From NCBI GenBank assembly GCA_023386955.1, contig JAEWIS010000026.1, forward strand, positions 62,001 to 126,000: 64,000 bases of DNA, given 5' to 3'. This stretch comes from Bacillota bacterium. GTDB lineage: Bacteria; Bacillota; Bacilli; Paenibacillales; NBRC-103111. Shown in pieces: positions 33,341 through 41,508 of the stretch (positions are counted from its first letter, which is position 1; each line of letters opens with the position of its first letter). The position numbers and the translations under genes were made by a program. Below the pieces are notes generated by a model. That model saw only the letters and a list, made by a program, of their open reading frames with translations, was not told where the DNA came from and did not search any database.

Positions 33341-34612
33341 GTGCCAAAGCCGGGAGTGTCAGCGATTCGCCGTTACTGGATATGGTTTGCCGTGTATGCG
33401 GCCGCCATGGGAGTGTATCTGTACCTGACCCGGGGCAATGGTGTGTCCGAAGCATACAGGGGGACGGCTGCGGATCCGGCAACCTTTATGAGCGGCGAGC
33501 AGCTCCGTGTCAGCGAATTTTACCCGGCTTGGCGGAATTGGCTGTTCTTTTTGCTTACACCCTTGGAATGGGGGCTGTATGTGCTTATTCTTTATTCCGG
33601 CTGGGGCAAACGGTTGTACAGCAGGCTGGAGGAGCGCCGCTGGCCTTCGTTTCCCGCGTTTATGGTGTATGCGCTGATGGTGCAGGCGGTTGTTTTCGTC
33701 GGCTGTCTGCCGCTGCGGTTTATCGGCTACCGGATGTCGCGCTTCTATGGAATATCCACCCAGGGGCTGGTGGGCTGGCTCCGGGACAAGCTGGTGGAGT
33801 TTGCGGTGGGCGCTATTCCCCTGGCACTGGGGCTGGCCTTGGCCCTTTGGATGATCCGGCGGGGAGGGCGGTGGTGGCTGAAGCTGTGGCTGATTTCCAT
33901 TCCGTTCATACTCTTCATGATGGTTGTGCAGCCGGTGTTTATTGATCCTCTGTATAATCAATATAGCCGTCTGTCCGACCCGGTGCTGGAGGCACATATT
34001 CTCAGTATGGCCGATGAGGCGGGCATACCGGCGGATCGGGTTTATGAAGCCAATATGTCCGTCAAAACCAACGCCTACAACGCCTACGTCAACGGCATTG
34101 GACCTACCCTGCGGATTGTGGTCTGGGATACGCTGTACCGGCTGGATGAAAATGAAATTCTGCCCATTGTGGCCCATGAAATCGGGCATTATGTGCTGCA
34201 TCATCTGGAGTGGAGCACCCTTGGACTGATCGGCTCAGCCCTGGTGATGCTGTATCTGGGTCAAGGGCTGTACCGTTATGCGTACCGCCGCTGGGGGGAA
34301 GCCTGGGGGCTCCGCAGCCTGGGGGATCCTGCTGCCGCTGCGGCGTTATTGCTGCTGTTGTCAGTGCTGGGCTTCGCCTCTCTGCCCTTCTCCAATGCGG
34401 TATCCCGGCAGGCGGAGCGGGCGGCGGATGCTTATGCGCTCACCCTGGCACACACCCCCGACGGGGTGGTGAGCATGAATCAGAAGCTGGCTGCAACCAC
34501 CTTCGACGATGTGCATTCGCCTTTATTGGTGCGCCTGTTCCGGGACACCCATCCTTCCGCAATGGAGAGAATTCATGATGCCGACCAATTTTCCCGCAGC
34601 TTCGGAAAATAA
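33341..34612 (+). CDS. M48-family membrane metallopeptidase (Ste24/HtpX-like)
   Basis: 423 residues from GTG 33341, which has CGGGAG eight bases upstream; in-frame ATG 33290 and GTG 33332 are alternatives. About seven membrane segments. Zinc-binding HEIGH lies in VAHEIGHYVLHHLEW, and the third ligand region is ERAADAYALTLA. The order of helices and the TNAYNAYVNGIGPTLRIV segment place it near CAAX-protease-like M48A proteins. In bacteria such enzymes take part in membrane protein quality control; the substrate is unknown. Its end overlaps the hydrolase gene by 38 bases. Confidence 0.85.
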   Translation: MPKPGVSAIRRYWIWFAVYAAAMGVYLYLTRGNGVSEAYRGTAADPATFMSGEQLRVSEFYPAWRNWLFFLLTPLEWGLYVLILYSGWGKRLYSRLEERRWPSFPAFMVYALMVQAVVFVGCLPLRFIGYRMSRFYGISTQGLVGWLRDKLVEFAVGAIPLALGLALALWMIRRGGRWWLKLWLISIPFILFMMVVQPVFIDPLYNQYSRLSDPVLEAHILSMADEAGIPADRVYEANMSVKTNAYNAYVNGIGPTLRIVVWDTLYRLDENEILPIVAHEIGHYVLHHLEWSTLGLIGSALVMLYLGQGLYRYAYRRWGEAWGLRSLGDPAAAAALLLLLSVLGFASLPFSNAVSRQAERAADAYALTLAHTPDGVVSMNQKLAATTFDDVHSPLLVRLFRDTHPSAMERIHDADQFSRSFGK

Positions 34613-35351
34613 TGGAATATACCTGTGCGCGCTGGCCGGCATTGGCACCGCTCCCGGCTTTATGGGGGAGTTTCACCAGGAGCTGGCGGGACGGATTGCT
34701 GCTGCAACGGGTCTCCCGGTGGAGGGCGGATTGCTGTACCCGTACGGGGAGTGGAGCCGTTCCGTCCGCAGGCAGATCTGGGAGGTGTGGCGGGATATCC
34801 GCCTGCCCGCCGGGGCATGGGAGGGCTCCCTCGGTGTGGCGGCCGTCCGCCGGGAGCTTGAGCCTGCGGCCCGGGGCAGCGGGCCGGTGGTGCTGGTGGG
34901 GCATAGCGGCGGAGGCACCGCCGCTGTGCATGCCGCCGCCATGCTGCGTGCGGCGGCGCCGGAGCGGCCCGTAGCCGTCGTCCAGATCGGCTCGCCGCGC
35001 AGCCCTGTGCCTCCCGGGCTGCGGGAGGCGACGGTCTATTGCTTTGCCTGCGGCCCCGGCGGTCGGGGCCGGGACCCGGTGTGCCGCCTGGGCAGCTGGC
35101 GGGCGGCACGGGGTAGGGGCGGCCGGCTGGGCCTTGGCCGCCTGTTGTTGCCGGGGCAGCTGGTTGCGCTGCCCATCGCCGGCCGGCACCCGGATTACTT
35201 CCGGGGCCATCTGCGCACTGCCGGAGGCGAGTCCAACCTGGAGCTGGTGTTGGACACGGTGGAGAGCCATATCCGCGGACTGTGGCCGCAGCTGTTTGGG
35301 GCAGAGGCGGGAGGGAGCGACGAACAACATGGGAGCGATGCGCAGACTTAA
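34575..35351 (+). CDS. alpha/beta hydrolase-like protein
   Basis: 258 residues from ATG 34575 (GGAGAG five bases upstream). The nucleophile elbow is VLVGHSGGGTAAVHAAAM, and a His in SHIRGL or RHPDYF may complete the triad. The sequence is dense in Ala, Gly and Arg and its DNA is clearly richer in G+C than the neighbours between 34800 and 35200. This could mean recent acquisition or simply biased composition. The overlap with the M48 gene implies coupled translation. The substrate is unknown. Confidence 0.65.
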   Translation: MMPTNFPAASENNGIYLCALAGIGTAPGFMGEFHQELAGRIAAATGLPVEGGLLYPYGEWSRSVRRQIWEVWRDIRLPAGAWEGSLGVAAVRRELEPAARGSGPVVLVGHSGGGTAAVHAAAMLRAAAPERPVAVVQIGSPRSPVPPGLREATVYCFACGPGGRGRDPVCRLGSWRAARGRGGRLGLGRLLLPGQLVALPIAGRHPDYFRGHLRTAGGESNLELVLDTVESHIRGLWPQLFGAEAGGSDEQHGSDAQT

Positions 35352-35370
35352 GGCCAACGGGCCATTGGAG

Positions 35371-35505
35371 CCAAAGTAGCCAAAGTAACCAAAGTAACCA
35401 AAGTAACCAAAGTGGCCAAAGTAGCCAAAGTAACCAAAGTGGCCAATGTGGCCAAAGTAACCAAAGTAGCCAATGTAATCGGAGCCAATGTGGCCAAAGT
35501 AACCA
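35371..35505. repeat. 9-bp tandem repeat, about 14 copies of CCAAAGTAA/CCAAAGTGG
   Basis: The unit is CCAAAGTAA with GG or GC variants at its end. It begins just after the hydrolase gene. A 9-bp unit keeps all frames open (Ser-Gln-Asn on plus, Thr-Leu-Val/Ala on minus), which explains the long ORFs there. There is no ribosome site. Confidence 0.85.
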
Positions 35506-35511
35506 TCGTAG

Positions 35512-35685
35512 CTGAAATTTCATATATATTTGGTGGCACGACCCGCTAAATGGGGCATTGTACTCGAAATTTCATATCTAATCAGTGCACCATGAGCCAA
35601 TGTGAGGTTTTATACTCGAAAAATCATACTTAACCACCTAAATAGGGCGCTGAGTGCAAATTATACTCGAAATTTCAGCCTCAGC
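35512..35685. repeat. four dispersed copies of TACTCGAAATTTCATA
   Basis: Copies lie near 35513, 35562, 35613 and 35666 at spacings of about 50 bases. Three carry the full TACTCGAAA. The function is unknown. No gene is seen between 35352 and 36032. Confidence 0.6.
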
Positions 35686-35871
35686 AGCAGAGGTGGCGCC
35701 CAGGGGAAGGGGCGAGGTTAAGGAACCAGGATGATCGTTAGGGTGGAGTGATGGCCAAGAGTCCGAGTAACACCCGTGGTCCGGCCGACACTCGAGTGAA
35801 CAGAATAACGCCTGTGGTCAGTCCGATGGTCGTGTGAGCGGTGTGATGGCCCCCCACAACCCCCACACCTA

Positions 35872-35900
35872 TTGACTGGCCCTGCCTAACATGGTAGAAT
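35872..35900 (+). promoter_or_regulatory. strong sigma-A promoter
   Basis: TTGACT (35872-35877), 17-base spacer, TAGAAT (35895-35900). It leads into a short transcript ending at the hairpin 35953-35992. Confidence 0.65.
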
Positions 35901-35906
35901 AAATTC

Positions 35907-35992
35907 CAATTTAACCGAACGGAATAATGTGAATGTTGACCGGACCACCGGAAACACAGCTGGCCTTCACAAGGCATTTTGCTGTGTTTTTT
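35907..35992 (+). ncRNA. possible short RNA of about 85 bases, or attenuated leader
   Basis: From the expected start near 35907 the transcript meets a terminator: AACACAGC (35953-35960) pairs with GCTGTGTT (35981-35988), an inner GCCTT/AAGGC stem, then a T-run to 35992. The 45 bases before it have no good ORF. It could be a free small RNA or a leader controlling the tiny membrane protein gene 40 bases on. Confidence 0.4.
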
Positions 35993-36032
35993 GCATTTCC
36001 GGATTCCCCAGGGAAAGGAAACGGTGTTAGCC

Positions 36033-36131
36033 ATGAGCGGAAAACGCCCGCTGGATTCCTCCGCCAGAGCGGTGGAGATAATTATGGCTGTTCTCGGCCT
36101 GGCTGCCGGCATCTGGCTTGTGCTGCATTGA
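36033..36131 (+). CDS. 32-residue putative membrane peptide
   Basis: The ORF reads MSGKRPLDSSARAVEIIMAV and continues as a hydrophobic helix ending in Leu-His. One transmembrane segment covers about residues 14-31, with a basic N-terminus likely inside. GGAAAGGAAA lies upstream; an in-frame GTG at 36024 is three codons earlier and closer to it. No family is recognised. It lies behind the promoter/terminator pair at 35872-35992. Confidence 0.45.
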   Translation: MSGKRPLDSSARAVEIIMAVLGLAAGIWLVLH

Positions 36132-36330
36132 CTCGCAGGACTCCCCACGCTGTTGGAGCGAAGAACTCCCCCGCCCTGCACGGAGCGAAGGACTCCCTTC
36201 GCTGCACTAACCGCCCGACTCCCGGGTGGCTGCAGGTCAGGTTTCCCCTTCCACAAAAATTTGGGTGTCACGATGGCCAAGCCGAAGCTCATACACTTGA
36301 AGAGAAGCCTCTTACAAGGAGTGAGCAAAA

Positions 36331-36612
36331 ATGGCAGCATGCGGCGCATGGAAATACAGAAATGTGACCCCGTCGGTGTATCAGTCGTTGCAAAACCTGG
36401 GCAGACAGTACGGCGCTGCAATACCAGGCACCCCATCCGGGCGATTTTCGCTGAAGGTGGGGGGAATCCAGGTCGGATTTTCGTATTCCTGGGATGTGCG
36501 GTCCGGAACCCTGGTACTTGTATGCGAATCCAAGCCGGTTTTGGTCAGCTGTTCTCTCATCAAAAATGCAGCAGATAAAATCATGTCGGACAGCGGTGCC
36601 AGGCCTTATTAA
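36331..36612 (+). CDS. hypothetical protein of 93 residues
   Basis: AAGGAG stands about nine bases before ATG 36331. The protein has a small, soluble, beta-rich look (GRFSLKVGGIQVGFSYSW, then SGTLVLVCESKPVLVSCSLI), two to three Cys, and no signal peptide. No family is recognised. A competing frame starting further upstream (36264) covers the same DNA but lacks a ribosome site. The terminator 36657-36690 follows, consistent with a real transcript. The 36132-36330 stretch has repeated GAGCGAAGRACTCCC pieces and no other gene. Confidence 0.5.
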   Translation: MAACGAWKYRNVTPSVYQSLQNLGRQYGAAIPGTPSGRFSLKVGGIQVGFSYSWDVRSGTLVLVCESKPVLVSCSLIKNAADKIMSDSGARPY

Positions 36613-36656
36613 CAAAGGAACGGGAAAACCAATCGTCTCATTCAGCCCCGATTGAA

Positions 36657-36690
36657 GCCGCCGGAACGGCTAGGCACTCCGGCGGTTTTC
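36657..36690 (+). terminator. terminator after the small unknown gene
   Basis: CCGCCGGA (36658-36665) pairs with TCCGGCGG (36678-36685), then TTTT. Confidence 0.7.
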
Positions 36691-36736
36691 CCAGGTAGGG
36701 GGAGAACCGGATCGGCGTCCAACCACCAGCACCCGC

Positions 36737-36776
36737 AAAAAAACAGCTCCTCCCCGGACGGGGGAAGGAGCTGTTA
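36737..36776 (-). terminator. terminator of glpX
   Basis: ACAGCTCCTCCCC pairs with GGGGAAGGAGCTGT (36743-36774); seven T follow on the minus strand. Confidence 0.85.
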
Positions 36777-36818
36777 ATGTTAGGCTGATCTTAGGCTGGC
36801 AGGTTTGGTTGGCAAACC

Positions 36819-37829
36819 CTACAAGCCGGAAGCCGCCTCCGGCTCATCCGCCCAGTAGCCGCCCATGGCTTGCAGGAAGGGTTTGCCGGGCAGGTAGTGG
36901 TTGGCCTGGATGGTGCGGACGGTGCCGGTTTTGGCCCGCATCACCACGGATTCCGTCTCCGCCCGGTAGCCGGGCAGGAAGCGAACTCCCTTCAGGAATT
37001 CACCCGGCGTGATGCCGGTGGCGGCAAACAGCACATCGCCCTTGCCCACCAGATCGTCCATGGTGAGAATCTTGCGGGGATCGGCGATGCCCATGGACCG
37101 GCAGCGGTCGAACTCTCCTTCGTCCGCCGGCATCAGCCGGCCCTGGAAATCGCCCTCCAGGCACTTCAGCGCCGCTGCGGCAATAACACCCTCCGGCGCA
37201 CCACCGGACCCTACATACATATCGATCCCTGATTCGGCAAATGCAGGGGCCATAGCTCCCGCCACATCTCCGCCGGGCAGCAGCTTCACACGCACGCCCA
37301 TGGCCCGGAGAATTGCGATCTTATCGGCATGGCGCTCCCGCTCCAGAATGGATACGGTCAAATCCGAAACGGCTCTGCGCAGAATCCGCGCCGCCTTCTG
37401 AATGGTCACGTCCAGGGGATCCGCCAGGGAAACCTTGCCCTTCAGCTCAGGCCCTACAGCCAGCTTCTCCATATACATATCCGGGGCATGGAGGAAATTT
37501 CCCTTGGGGGCTACGGCCATGACCGCCAAAGCGCCGGGCAGGCCCTTGGCGGCCAGATCCGTTCCTTCCAGCGGGTCTACCGCCACATCCACCTCGGGAC
37601 CTTGGCGGTTCCCGACTTTTTCACCGATAAACAGCATGGGGGCCTCATCCATCTCGCCTTCGCCGATGACGACGGTGCCCTGGATGGAGACGGAATTGAA
37701 CATGGAACGCATGGCGGCTGTAGCCGCTCCGTCCGCTTCGGTTTTGGAGCCGCGCCCCATCCACTTGGAGGAGGCCAAAGCCGCCAGCTCCGTTACCCGT
37801 ACCATTTCCAATGCCAATTCTCTCTCCAT
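36819..37829 (-). CDS. glpX: class II fructose-1,6-bisphosphatase
   Basis: 336 residues from ATG 37829; TTG 37835 is an alternative, but AGGAG suits the ATG slightly better. Metal and substrate residues are in GEGEMDEAPMLFIGE (about 57-71) and AVDPLEGTDLAAKG (about 83-96), and YVGSGGAPEGVIAAAAL marks the GlpX family. It hydrolyses fructose 1,6-bisphosphate in gluconeogenesis. It faces away from the CcpN-like repressor gene, so their promoters share 190 bases. Repression by CcpN on glucose would fit, but is inferred. Confidence 0.93.
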   Translation of the reverse strand: MERELALEMVRVTELAALASSKWMGRGSKTEADGAATAAMRSMFNSVSIQGTVVIGEGEMDEAPMLFIGEKVGNRQGPEVDVAVDPLEGTDLAAKGLPGALAVMAVAPKGNFLHAPDMYMEKLAVGPELKGKVSLADPLDVTIQKAARILRRAVSDLTVSILERERHADKIAILRAMGVRVKLLPGGDVAGAMAPAFAESGIDMYVGSGGAPEGVIAAAALKCLEGDFQGRLMPADEGEFDRCRSMGIADPRKILTMDDLVGKGDVLFAATGITPGEFLKGVRFLPGYRAETESVVMRAKTGTVRTIQANHYLPGKPFLQAMGGYWADEPEAASGL

Positions 37830-38014
37830 ATCCAATCCGCTCCTTTTTCTCTGAATAAGAGTGTGTCTAATTGTCTTGATTTCCGATGTTTAGAACGTCT
37901 TATATTTTAATTATGACATACTATATATCAACATTTCAAGCGATATTGAAACCTATTTTTAATTATGGTATCAATTAGATATAACAATGGAACCTGGCGA
38001 GAGGTGAGTGACCT

Positions 38015-38659
38015 ATCGAACTGACATCCCGGCAAAAGGAAATTTTGGCGCTGGTGCGCAAATCCGCTCCTGTCACCGGCGAGCAGATTGCCGAACAATT
38101 GGGCTTAAGCCGCCCCACGATCCGCTCGGATTTGGCGGTGCTGATTATGCTGGGGCTTCTGGATGCCAAGCCCAAGGTGGGGTATTTTCCCGGCGCGGCG
38201 GCACAGCCCCAGGGCGAGGTGCGGAGAATGCTCCTGGACCTGAAGGTTAAGGATATCCAATCCCGCCCCGTCAACATCAGGGAGGCTTCCACCGTGCAGG
38301 ATGCGGTAGTGGCCATGTTTTTGGAGAATACCGGAAGCATCTTCGTCACCGACGAGCAGAATTGGCTGCAGGGGATTGTGTCCCGTAAGGATCTCCTGAA
38401 GGTGATATTGGGCAATCCGGGCAGCGCGGCGATGCCGGTGAGTCTGGTGATGACCCGCAAGGCCAATCTGGTTACCGTTGGGCCGGAGGAGCCGGCGCTG
38501 GATGCGGCCCGCATGATGATCCGCCATGAGGTGGAGAGCTTGCCGGTGGTGGTGGCCGTGCCGGACAAGAGCGAAATTGAAGTAATCGGCAGAGTGAGCA
38601 ATTCCACCATGACCCGGATTCTGGTGGATTGGGCGGAACGGATCGGAAGGGGAGAGTAA
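38015..38659 (+). CDS. ccpN: CcpN-like repressor with CBS domains, possibly starting at a non-AUG codon
   Basis: About 214 residues: winged helix at residues 1-60 (IELTSRQKEILALV, then TGEQIAEQLGLSRPTIRSDL), then two CBS domains (about 75-205). B. subtilis CcpN represses gluconeogenic genes on glycolytic carbon. The homologous N-terminus reaches back to the IELT segment at 38015, but the frame is closed by TGA at 38009. The only codons there are ATC 38015 and CTG 38021. AGGTGAG sits six bases before the ATC. The next standard start, TTG 38045, would cut off part of the first helix. A sequencing error is another explanation. Confidence 0.8.
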   Translation: MELTSRQKEILALVRKSAPVTGEQIAEQLGLSRPTIRSDLAVLIMLGLLDAKPKVGYFPGAAAQPQGEVRRMLLDLKVKDIQSRPVNIREASTVQDAVVAMFLENTGSIFVTDEQNWLQGIVSRKDLLKVILGNPGSAAMPVSLVMTRKANLVTVGPEEPALDAARMMIRHEVESLPVVVAVPDKSEIEVIGRVSNSTMTRILVDWAERIGRGE

Positions 38660-38660
38660 G

Positions 38661-39473
38661 GTGAGAGAGAAGCAGCAGTGGATTTATATATGCTCGGATG
38701 CCGTAGGCGAAACGGCGGAGGCGGTAGCCAAGGCAACCTTGCGGCAATTTCAGGGGGGAGAAGCGAGGATCAAACGCTTCGGCCAGATCCGTCATGAGGA
38801 TGAAATTCGCAGGATGATGGAGGAAGCGGCCGCAGTGGGCGGCTTTGTGGGGTATACGCTGGTCCAGCCGGAGCTGCGGGAAATGATTAAAGCGGAATCT
38901 ATCCGGCTGGAGGTCAGGATTGTGGATATCCTCGGCCCGATGATGCAGGCCTACGCAGATACGTTCAACGATTCCCCCCAGTGGAAGCCGGGGCTTCTGC
39001 ATGAGCTGGATGATGATTATTTCCGCAGAGTGGACGCTATGGAATTTGCGGTGAAATATGACGACGGCAAGGATGCCGCAGGCCTCCTGCTGGCGGATGT
39101 GGTGCTGGTGGGGGTATCCCGCACCTCCAAAACCCCGCTGTGCATTTTCCTGGCCCACAAGGGGATCAAGGCCGCCAACCTGCCGGTGATTCCCGAGGTA
39201 AAACCTCCTTCCGAGCTGTTCCGGACCGATCCCTCCCGGATCTTCGGTTTGACCATGAAGCCCGAGCATATGCAGCATATCCGTGAGGAGCGGCTGAAGG
39301 CCGTAGGCCTCCCGGGCGGATCGCGGTATGCTTCGCCGGAGCGGGTGCAGGAGGAGCTGCGCCACGCGGATGAGCTGATGAAAGCTCTGGGCTGCCGCAT
39401 CATCGACGTGACTAACCGGGCCATTGAGGAAACCGCCGGCCTGATTATGGAAGCTGCCCGGAGGGCTACATGA
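38661..39473 (+). CDS. yqfL: pyruvate phosphate dikinase / PEP synthase regulatory protein
   Basis: 270 residues of the DUF299 family. The nucleotide-binding loop is VGVSRTSKTPLC (about 148-159), with family blocks DAVGETAEAV near the start and GLTMKPEHMQHIREER (about 195-210). It is a bifunctional ADP-dependent kinase and phosphate-dependent phosphorylase that switches PPDK or PEP synthase off and on. In B. subtilis yqfL stands next to ccpN, as here; the GTG start is one base after the ccpN stop. It overlaps the following regulator gene by 4 bases. Confidence 0.93.
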   Translation: MREKQQWIYICSDAVGETAEAVAKATLRQFQGGEARIKRFGQIRHEDEIRRMMEEAAAVGGFVGYTLVQPELREMIKAESIRLEVRIVDILGPMMQAYADTFNDSPQWKPGLLHELDDDYFRRVDAMEFAVKYDDGKDAAGLLLADVVLVGVSRTSKTPLCIFLAHKGIKAANLPVIPEVKPPSELFRTDPSRIFGLTMKPEHMQHIREERLKAVGLPGGSRYASPERVQEELRHADELMKALGCRIIDVTNRAIEETAGLIMEAARRAT

Positions 39474-40606
39474 AAGCCATCATCGTGGACGACGAGCAGC
39501 CGTCCCTGGATCTGCTTAGGCTGCTCCTGGAGCGGGATGGCAGAATCCGTCTGAGCGGCGCGTACAGGAAGCCGTCCGAAGCTCTGGCTGCACTGGAGGA
39601 GGCAGGGCCGGATGTGGCTTTCCTGGATGTGGACATGCCGCAGATGAACGGGCTGGAGCTGGCCAGGCGGATTCATGAGCGTCAGGAAGCGGTGGAAATT
39701 GTATTCGTTACCGCCTATGCCCAATACGCTATTGAGGCATTCCGGCGCAATGCCCTGGATTACCTGCTGAAGCCTCTGACCCCGGAGGCCGTCTCCGAAA
39801 CGGTCAGCCGCCTCTACAAAAGACGCCAGCCGCAGGCCCCGCTGCCGGAGTCTGCCCGCCAGGGAGAGATGAAGGCCGTTCTGTTCGGCGGCTTCGACCT
39901 GTTGGATGCCGCAGGCCAGCCTGTAAAATGGCGGACTCTGAAAACCAAGGAAATCATGGCTTATTTTCTGGCGAAGGAAGGCCAGCCTGTATCCAAGTGG
40001 GAGCTGATGGCCGATTTATGGCCCGAGCTGAATGAGGAGCAGAGCCGCACTTATCTCCATACCACTCTTTATAATCTGAAAAAAGCTCTGAAGGAAGCCG
40101 GCAGCAGCAGCCAGATCCATTATGTGTCCGGGCAGTACCACGCCAGCTTCGGGGATATTGCCAGCCCGCTACGGGTATTCCGGGATTTTGAACGGAGCCG
40201 CCCGCCGCTTGCGGAAGAGGCTCTGGGGCAATACCAAGCCCTTACCACTCTATATCAGGGGGAGCTGTTCGCCCGGCTGGATTATCCCTGGAGCGGTCCC
40301 ATCCGGGAAATGTGCTTTGGCCTGTTCAGGCAGTCCTGTATCCGCCTGAGCCGTTATTATTTGGACAAGGGGGAGCCGGAGGCCGCGGCGAAAGCCGCAA
40401 GCCAGCTTTTGGCCCAATCCGAAATCGATGAAGAAGCCCATGAGATGATGCTGGAGGTCCACTTTTGCAAAAAAGACAGAATGGCCTTGAAGCACCAGTA
40501 TGAGCTGCTCAAAAAGGTTTTGCTATCGGAGCTGGGGCTGCCTCCGAAGCCGGCGGTAGAACGGCTGTATGCCGGGATGATGGAGCAGATCGGCTCGGAT
40601 GCCTAA
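39470..40606 (+). CDS. response regulator with SARP-like/BTAD output domain
   Basis: 378 residues. Receiver domain (1-118) with Asp8/Asp9, phospho-acceptor Asp53 (FLDVDMPQMNG) and YLLKPLTP. A winged-helix DNA-binding domain (about 130-215) with LKTKEIMAYFLAKEGQPVSK is followed by a BTAD tetratricopeptide-like domain (about 225-375). No sensor kinase gene is adjacent. The 4-base overlap with yqfL links it to the gluconeogenesis block, which is an unusual partner. Its targets are unknown. A terminator follows. Confidence 0.85.
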   Translation: MKAIIVDDEQPSLDLLRLLLERDGRIRLSGAYRKPSEALAALEEAGPDVAFLDVDMPQMNGLELARRIHERQEAVEIVFVTAYAQYAIEAFRRNALDYLLKPLTPEAVSETVSRLYKRRQPQAPLPESARQGEMKAVLFGGFDLLDAAGQPVKWRTLKTKEIMAYFLAKEGQPVSKWELMADLWPELNEEQSRTYLHTTLYNLKKALKEAGSSSQIHYVSGQYHASFGDIASPLRVFRDFERSRPPLAEEALGQYQALTTLYQGELFARLDYPWSGPIREMCFGLFRQSCIRLSRYYLDKGEPEAAAKAASQLLAQSEIDEEAHEMMLEVHFCKKDRMALKHQYELLKKVLLSELGLPPKPAVERLYAGMMEQIGSDA

Positions 40607-40617
40607 GGATAAACGTC

Positions 40618-40648
40618 AAAAAAGCCGGATTGCTCCGGCTTTTTTCTA
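40618..40648. terminator. bidirectional terminator
   Basis: AAAAGCCGGA pairs with TCCGGCTTTT around TTGC, flanked by A-run and T-run. It serves the response regulator (plus) and the exported protein (minus). Confidence 0.88.
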
Positions 40649-40659
40649 TGCATAGCGGA

Positions 40660-41508
40660 TCAGGAGGCGGATTCTACGCTTGCGCCTGCTGAGGGGGAAG
40701 CAGATGCGGCAGGAGCTTTGATTTTGCTCTTGGCCGGGTGGTCCGTTCCCTTGCGGTCGATGAAGGTTTTCAGCTCATCGGTCAGGCTGTCCTTGATTTT
40801 GGCGATCAGGTCGTCAGAGGTGATCCCCTTGCTTTCAGCAATCTCCGCCAGGGATTTGCCCTCCTGCAGAAGGGTGCTCAGTTCATCCTCGGTGATGCCC
40901 AGAATAGCGGCCAGATCCGCATTGCTGGCAAAGCCGCCCCGTAAGCCATGCTCCCCCCTGATGCCTTTTCCGATCTTCTGGCCGTTGGCAACGGTGCCGG
41001 CGGCATCCTTTTGCTTCGGGCCGGTGCGTTCAATCTGTTTCTTCAAATGGTCAGACAGGCTGGTTGTGAGCTTGTCCGCCTGCTCCTGGGTCAGCTTGCC
41101 CGCTGTGACCGCCTCGCCGATGGCTGCGGTTTGGGCAGACACCAGCTTCGCCAGATAGTCCTCCTCGGTCAGTCCGGCGGCCGCTGCGATTTGCACCCAG
41201 GTGAGTCCCTGCTCCAACTGGGCGGAAACAGCGGATTCCTCCACATTGAGAAGGGTCGCGGTTTGCTTCAGCAGATCGGTTTTGCCGAAGCCCGCCAGAC
41301 CGCTGCCGCGTTTGCCGAAATCGCCGCCGCGGAAGCCGGCTTCCCCATGTCCGCCGGGACGGTTCTCACGGGTGGTATCGGTAATGGAGGGGGAGGTGTC
41401 GCCGGAGGCTGCGGCAAAAACCTGATTATGTACCAGACCTGCCCCGCCTACGAGAACGGCTGCTGCCAATACACCGGAGATGATGGTTTTGTTTGCGGAT
41501 TTTTTCAT
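40660..41508 (-). CDS. exported protein with two internal repeats, unknown function
   Basis: 282 residues. The signal peptide ends near QVFAAA (residue 34). A Gly/Arg-rich stretch (about 50-75) leads to LLNVEESAVSAQLEQGLTWV, which is repeated later as ILGITEDELSTLLQEGKSLA. Each repeat continues with IA..GIT..D..AK, a helical unit seen in many Bacillota secreted proteins. The C-terminus is rich in Ala, Ser and Pro (about 265-282). No catalytic motif is visible. It may be a cell-wall-associated protein. AAGGA lies ten bases before the ATG. Confidence 0.6.
   Translation of the reverse strand: MKKSANKTIISGVLAAAVLVGGAGLVHNQVFAAASGDTSPSITDTTRENRPGGHGEAGFRGGDFGKRGSGLAGFGKTDLLKQTATLLNVEESAVSAQLEQGLTWVQIAAAAGLTEEDYLAKLVSAQTAAIGEAVTAGKLTQEQADKLTTSLSDHLKKQIERTGPKQKDAAGTVANGQKIGKGIRGEHGLRGGFASNADLAAILGITEDELSTLLQEGKSLAEIAESKGITSDDLIAKIKDSLTDELKTFIDRKGTDHPAKSKIKAPAASASPSAGASVESAS

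Noticed and set aside
35371..35505. coding sequence for a Ser-Gln-Asn or Thr-Leu-Val repeat protein
   Set aside because: The 9-bp unit leaves all frames open; no ribosome site or conserved domain supports translation.
36264..36578. alternative frame over the 93-residue unknown gene
   Set aside because: It has no ribosome-binding site, whereas the frame starting at 36331 has AAGGAG at good distance.
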